Source: Anaerolineales bacterium UBA6128
GTDB taxonomy: Bacteria; Chloroflexota; Anaerolineae; UBA1429
Length of the DNA: 8,752 bases
Direction: 5' to 3'
NCBI GenBank assembly: GCA_002423325.1
Contig: DIVQ01000057.1
Span: 697-9,448 of the forward strand
Position 1 is the stretch's first letter; each line of letters opens with the position of its first letter. The position numbers and the translations under genes were made by a program. This document shows positions 6,118-8,752 of this stretch, one piece after another. The notes under the pieces were generated by a model. It did not search any database. It was not told the DNA's origin and saw nothing but the letters and a program-made list of their open reading frames with translations.

Positions 6118-6831
6118 ATGACTGACAGCGTCGGATCCGCATCCTACGGTCTGCTGCTCAAGGGTGGGCATGTCATCGATCCCGCCAACGGCCTGACCGC
6201 CAAGCTCGATGTGGCGATTGCCGGCAACCGCATCGCGCGCGTCGCCAACGACATCCCAGCCGGCGCCGCCATGACTGTGGTTGACATGTCGGGCTGTTAT
6301 GTCACGCCCGGCCTGATCGACATGCACGTCCACGTGGCGCCCGATTTTCACGGCTGGGTCATGGCCGACCCGCACAGCTTTCCCAACGGCGTCACCACCT
6401 TTGTGGATGCCGGCTCGCCCGGCGCCAACACATTTGAGTCCTCCAAAGCCGATTGGATCGACAAGTCGCGGACGCGCATCCTGACGTTCCTCAATATCGT
6501 CGACAACGGCATGAACGACGTCGACGAGAATACCGTCGCTCGCATGCGGCCCGAGCCGGCCGCCGAGATGGCCTGCCGCTACCCCGACCTGATCGTGGGC
6601 ATCAAGGCCGCCCACTACTGGACCAGCGGGCCCTACGACCCCGAGCATCGGCCGTGGGACAACGTCGATCGCGCTATACAGGCCGGCGAGCTGTCCCACA
6701 AACCGGTGATGGTCGATTTCTGGCCGCGGCCGCCCGAGCGCACTTACCGCGACCTGCTCATGACCAGGCTGCGCCCGGGCGACATCCGCCCCCGCGGCGG
6801 ACGTGCGGGGCGCCTGGCGCGTGCAACTTGA
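6118..6831 (+). pseudogene. Truncated amidohydrolase/deacetylase-family metallohydrolase (N-terminal half)
   Basis: The reading frame starts at ATG 6118 with AAGGGAG ahead of it. It follows the amidohydrolase/deacetylase family (EF_0837-like, related to dihydroorotase and D-aminoacylase): GGHVIDPANG near residue 16, VTPGLIDMHVHV with the HxH metal ligands at H70 and H72, and GIKAAHYW with K163 at the place of the carboxylated lysine. The match runs to LRPGDI (ending at 6786). There the next metal-binding histidine would be expected a few residues on (typically GDI/V-x-TH). Instead 14 unrelated residues rich in Arg and Gly follow, then TGA at 6829-6831. Intact family members are about 380-400 residues, so roughly 160 residues, including two histidine ligands and the catalytic aspartate, are missing. 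The product cannot form a complete barrel or metal site. The intact promoter and start suggest recent damage, or an assembly join. Confidence 0.8.
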
Positions 6832-7096
6832 CTATCTGCTCGAGTCGGCCACGCATTCGATGACGCTGACTCAGGAGGGCGAGCGCGTCACGGGTACCTA
6901 TCGCTCACAGTACGCGCTGGGCGAGGTGAACGGCAACGTACAGGGCGATGAGGTGGCGCTCCACGCCAGTGTGGGCTATCATACGCGTGCGGCGCACTAT
7001 GCGCTCAAGGGCACCCTCTCGGGCGACGTCATGGCCGGCACGTTCCCGATCGGACCCTACAACATCGGGCAGTGGCGCGCCGAGCGCATCAAATAA
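6788..7096 (+). pseudogene. Orphan C-terminal beta domain, probably from a SelA-like PLP enzyme
   Basis: Frame 2 is open from 6764 and gains domain character at about 6791 (ADVRGAWRVQLDYLL, then LTQEGERVTGTYRSQYA, GEVNGNVQGDEVAL, KGTLSGDVMAGTF, ending IGQWRAERIK and TAA). The alternating beta-strand pattern with repeated G-x-V/L-x-G-D turns matches, from memory, a small lipocalin-like domain. It is commonly found at the C-terminus of SelA-like (aminotransferase class V-fold) enzymes, which are often encoded next to this amidohydrolase family. The catalytic PLP part is absent. The only start is GTG 6803 with no Shine-Dalgarno sequence, and the frame differs from the amidohydrolase, so translation is doubtful. 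Alternatives are that it is a genuine stand-alone 97-residue protein, or that the domain came from a different parent enzyme. The parent assignment is an inference of moderate strength. Confidence 0.6.
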
Positions 7097-7146
7097 GCGC
7101 TGAGGCCGCAGCATCTGCGTTCACAATCACAGCACAGCTGGCAAAA

Positions 7147-7153
7147 AAGGAGG
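7147..7153 (+). promoter_or_regulatory. Strong ribosome binding site for the 7162 gene
   Basis: AAGGAGG lies 8 nt before the ATG at 7162. This fixes the start there, rather than at the in-frame GTG-type start at 7072, which lies inside the upstream reading frame. Confidence 0.8.
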
Positions 7154-7161
7154 CACCGAGA

Positions 7162-7689
7162 ATGGCGTTTACAGTCAAAAAGCGCGGCAAGGTCACCTAT
7201 TACTATGGTCGCGACCGCCCCACCCTGTCCGCCCTGGTCACGGAGGAGCAGCCCGACGGCGACCTGCGCATCTGCTTTGCCGGACTTACCGGCGGCTATT
7301 CTGCCAAGGGCGTTCTGGGGCTCGATGAGCTGGTCACGATGGACCCCATCAAAGAGGTCCCGCTGGTGTTCCAGTGCTGGGAAAAGTGGCTGCAGGATGC
7401 CGGCATCTGCGATTCGCTCGCCGATGTGGACATGATCGAAGTGCACGCCTTTGGCTGCCAGCCCAAGAGCCCCAACCCGCTGGTCGATCCGGCGGGGTTT
7501 GCCGAGGAGCGCAAGCGCCTGAGCCGCGAGTACGCCGAGGCCTACTCGAGCTACTTTGCCGATCACTGCCCGGAGAACGGCGTGCCTGCACGCTTTACCG
7601 TGCACGTGGTTGACGTGCCCGACACCGCCGCGTCGTACGAGTTCTATGGCGTGGGGCTGTACCAGAAAAAGCTGCAAAAGACCAAGTAG
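7162..7689 (+). CDS. Protein of unknown function, 175 residues
   Basis: I do not recognise this protein. It begins MAFTVKKRGKVTYYYGRDRP and is soluble, with no signal peptide, membrane helix or coiled coil. The N-terminal half looks alpha/beta and contains FAGLTGGYSAKGVLGLDEL and a following segment with QCWEKWLQDAG. The middle has VHAFGCQPKSPNP. A charged helix (EERKRLSREYAEAYSSYF) follows, then a beta-like stretch (ARFTVHVVDVPD) and a basic tail ending QKKLQKTK. There are five cysteines but no CxxC pair. Third-position GC matches its neighbours, and an excellent AAGGAGG precedes the ATG, so it is a real gene. It lies 65 nt after the damaged locus and 92 nt before a PIG-L deacetylase on the same strand. 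It may be co-transcribed with that gene, although hairpins lie between them. Confidence 0.8.
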   Translation: MAFTVKKRGKVTYYYGRDRPTLSALVTEEQPDGDLRICFAGLTGGYSAKGVLGLDELVTMDPIKEVPLVFQCWEKWLQDAGICDSLADVDMIEVHAFGCQPKSPNPLVDPAGFAEERKRLSREYAEAYSSYFADHCPENGVPARFTVHVVDVPDTAASYEFYGVGLYQKKLQKTK

Positions 7690-7691
7690 CG

Positions 7692-7706
7692 GCGCACTTT
7701 CTGCGC
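7692..7706 (+). other. Small hairpin after the unknown gene
   Basis: GCGCA (7692-7696) and TGCGC (7702-7706) pair around CTTTC, 3 nt after the stop codon at 7687-7689. It is weak alone but lies just ahead of a larger hairpin. Confidence 0.3.
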
Positions 7707-7720
7707 ACAAGAACGCGATG

Positions 7721-7748
7721 GGGCGATGTCCGCGTGGCGGCATCGCCC
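7721..7748 (+). terminator. Two-part hairpin between the unknown gene and the PIG-L gene
   Basis: GGGCGATG (7721-7728) pairs with CATCGCCC (7741-7748). Inside it CCGC (7730-7733) pairs with GCGG (7737-7740) around GTG, leaving a single unpaired T at 7729. Twelve pairs in total make a stable structure. No U-run follows (TGCCCTTCGTCC), so it may be a weak terminator, an mRNA-stability element or a leader structure of the PIG-L gene. Confidence 0.4.
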
Positions 7749-7781
7749 TGCCCTTCGTCCTTGTCCGCCGATGGAGGCAAG

Positions 7782-8675
7782 ATGAGCTACCCCACCATCC
7801 ACCCCGCGCCGGGCGAGGTCGCCGTCGAGCGCGCCCAGGCGGGTCGCCCGCACGAGGGCAAGGTGCTGGCCGCCGTTCAGGCCCACTCTGACGACATCCC
7901 CTTTTACTGCGCGGGCACCCTGGCCAAGCTCTTGGCCGAGGGCTACACCGGCTACCTCATTCAGACCAGCAACGACGAGAAATGTGGCCCCACACCGCGC
8001 ATCGGCGAGACGATCGCCGGCAACGAGCGCGACGTCGACGAGCTTGCCCGCGTTCTGGGACTGGCGCGCGTGTTACACCTGAGCTACCGCAACCACCGCA
8101 TGGACGGCGATTCCGTGCTGGAGCTGCGCTGCCGCCTGATCCTGCTCTTCCGCCTGCTCAAGGTGGACACCGTGTTCACGTTCTGCCCCTGGGGCATCAA
8201 CGAGGAGAACCCCGACCACTGGGTAACGGCGCGCGCCGTAGAAGCCGCCTGCTGGATGTCGTCCTGCGACAAAGACTATCCGGAGCAACTGGCGGCCGGG
8301 CTGCAGCCGCACGCGGTGCGTGAACGCTACTACTGGGCCGCCCGAGAGGGGCAGCTCTACAACCGCGTGGTAGACATCGCGCCCCACATCCGCGCCAAGG
8401 TCGAGGCCTACGTGGCGTGCCGCAGCCAGGGACCGGGCGGCTCCAACGGCGCACGCCTGCGGGCGCGACTTGCCGCGCAGGGATTGCGCCTGCCCGCGTT
8501 GGGAGAAAGCGACGAACAGGCCGATCGCGCCTACGCCGAGCTGTTCCTGCTGGACGCAGAACGGGCGCTGGGCGCTCGTCACGGCCTGGCGCTCGCCGAG
8601 GCCTTTTACTACATGGGGCCCCGGCGCGACACCCGCATCGATGACTATGTGTCCGCTCACGCCGTGCCGCTCTGA
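7782..8675 (+). CDS. PIG-L family (LmbE-like) deacetylase
   Basis: This 297-residue protein has the PIG-L fold signature: VLAAVQAHSDDIPFYCAGTL, where H35, D37 and D38 fill the HxDD zinc and catalytic-base positions, then the R/E-rich GETIAGNERDVDELARVLG helix, and NPDHWVT with H146 as the third zinc ligand. Family members remove acetyl groups from N-acetylglucosamine-containing substrates (for example MshB, BshB and GlcNAc-PI deacetylase). The specific substrate is not visible here. The usual HPDDE motif reads HSDDI, a mild variation. Residues 190-297 extend past the core with a helical, charged region and the ending FYYMGPRRDTRID. The ATG at 7782 has GGAGG (7773-7777) 4 nt upstream. This is closer than usual but better than the GTG at 7734, which sits inside the upstream hairpin. 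There is no signal peptide, so it is probably cytoplasmic. Confidence 0.9.
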   Translation: MSYPTIHPAPGEVAVERAQAGRPHEGKVLAAVQAHSDDIPFYCAGTLAKLLAEGYTGYLIQTSNDEKCGPTPRIGETIAGNERDVDELARVLGLARVLHLSYRNHRMDGDSVLELRCRLILLFRLLKVDTVFTFCPWGINEENPDHWVTARAVEAACWMSSCDKDYPEQLAAGLQPHAVRERYYWAAREGQLYNRVVDIAPHIRAKVEAYVACRSQGPGGSNGARLRARLAAQGLRLPALGESDEQADRAYAELFLLDAERALGARHGLALAEAFYYMGPRRDTRIDDYVSAHAVPL

Positions 8676-8690
8676 AGCGCGCCAGCGCCT

Positions 8691-8719
8691 TTGACAGGAG
8701 CGCCCATCCGCGCTACTAT
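8691..8719 (+). promoter_or_regulatory. Sigma70-type promoter for a gene beyond the right edge
   Basis: A perfect TTGACA (8691-8696) and TACTAT (8714-8719) are 17 nt apart, 15 nt after the PIG-L stop codon. The start point would be near 8726. GGGGAG (8739-8744) follows and could be the ribosome binding site of a gene starting at or just past position 8752. I see no terminator between the PIG-L stop and this promoter. Confidence 0.6.
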
Positions 8720-8752
8720 AGGGTTGGTCGTGCTAGACGGGGAGCTAGCGGT

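Noticed and set aside
5962..6699. A 245-codon minus-strand open frame antisense to the amidohydrolase
   Set aside because: The plus-strand frame has diagnostic metal-binding motifs and an RBS. The minus frame is His/Asp/Gly-rich shadow sequence and would also run through the divergent promoters.
7072..7161. Extended N-terminus for the unknown protein from 7072
   Set aside because: It overlaps the end of the upstream reading frame, and the strong AAGGAGG at 7147-7153 points to ATG 7162.
1..8752. Defence system, CRISPR array, insertion sequence, tRNA or rRNA
   Set aside because: I looked for direct repeats with spacers, transposase motifs, terminal inverted repeats and cloverleaf-like segments in the gaps and saw none. 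Most intergenic gaps are also too short.

Overview
This GC-rich bacterial window is probably from a member of the Chloroflexota (Anaerolineae or Caldilineae type). That is an inference. It rests on the high G+C content, the Thr/Pro-rich linker between an Ig-like domain and a C-terminal membrane helix in one surface protein, the LiaI/LiaF-like polytopic membrane protein, and the amidohydrolase / SelA-like remnants. No rRNA or other phylogenetic marker was available to confirm it.

Layout. (1) Positions 1-251 carry the 3' end of lon on the plus strand, closed by a 26-bp perfect palindrome that looks like a terminator. (2) Positions 390-917 encode a 175-residue membrane protein with about six helices in three similar two-helix units. 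It converges on mfd with only 20 nt between them. (3) Positions 5128-938 on the minus strand hold a two-gene housekeeping unit: pth (peptidyl-tRNA hydrolase), then mfd (transcription-repair coupling factor), whose GTG start lies 3 nt after the pth stop. (4) Positions 5928-5242 on the minus strand encode a secreted, membrane-anchored Ig-like protein with its own promoter and a good U-tract terminator, so it is probably transcribed separately from pth-mfd. (5) Positions 5929-6117 are a divergent promoter region. The rightward promoter overlaps an inverted repeat that could be an operator. (6) Positions 6118-7096 on the plus strand are a damaged locus. The N-terminal half of an amidohydrolase/deacetylase-family metal enzyme runs directly into the C-terminal beta domain of what I believe was a SelA-like PLP enzyme, in a different frame. 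This looks like a deletion scar. (7) Positions 7162-7689 encode an unrecognised 175-residue soluble protein. (8) Positions 7782-8675 encode an intact PIG-L family (LmbE-like) deacetylase. (9) The last 60 bases hold a strong sigma70-type promoter and a possible ribosome binding site for a gene beyond the right edge.

How the parts work together. Lon, Pth and Mfd are core protein-quality, translation and DNA-repair functions. The right-hand third looks like the remains of a catabolic cassette acting on acylated amines or amino sugars: a metal-dependent amidohydrolase, a SelA-like lyase remnant, an unknown protein and a PIG-L deacetylase. I see no defence system, mobile element, CRISPR array or RNA gene. 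The most interesting observations are the amidohydrolase/SelA-like deletion junction, the unknown protein beside the PIG-L deacetylase, and the structured divergent promoter region.
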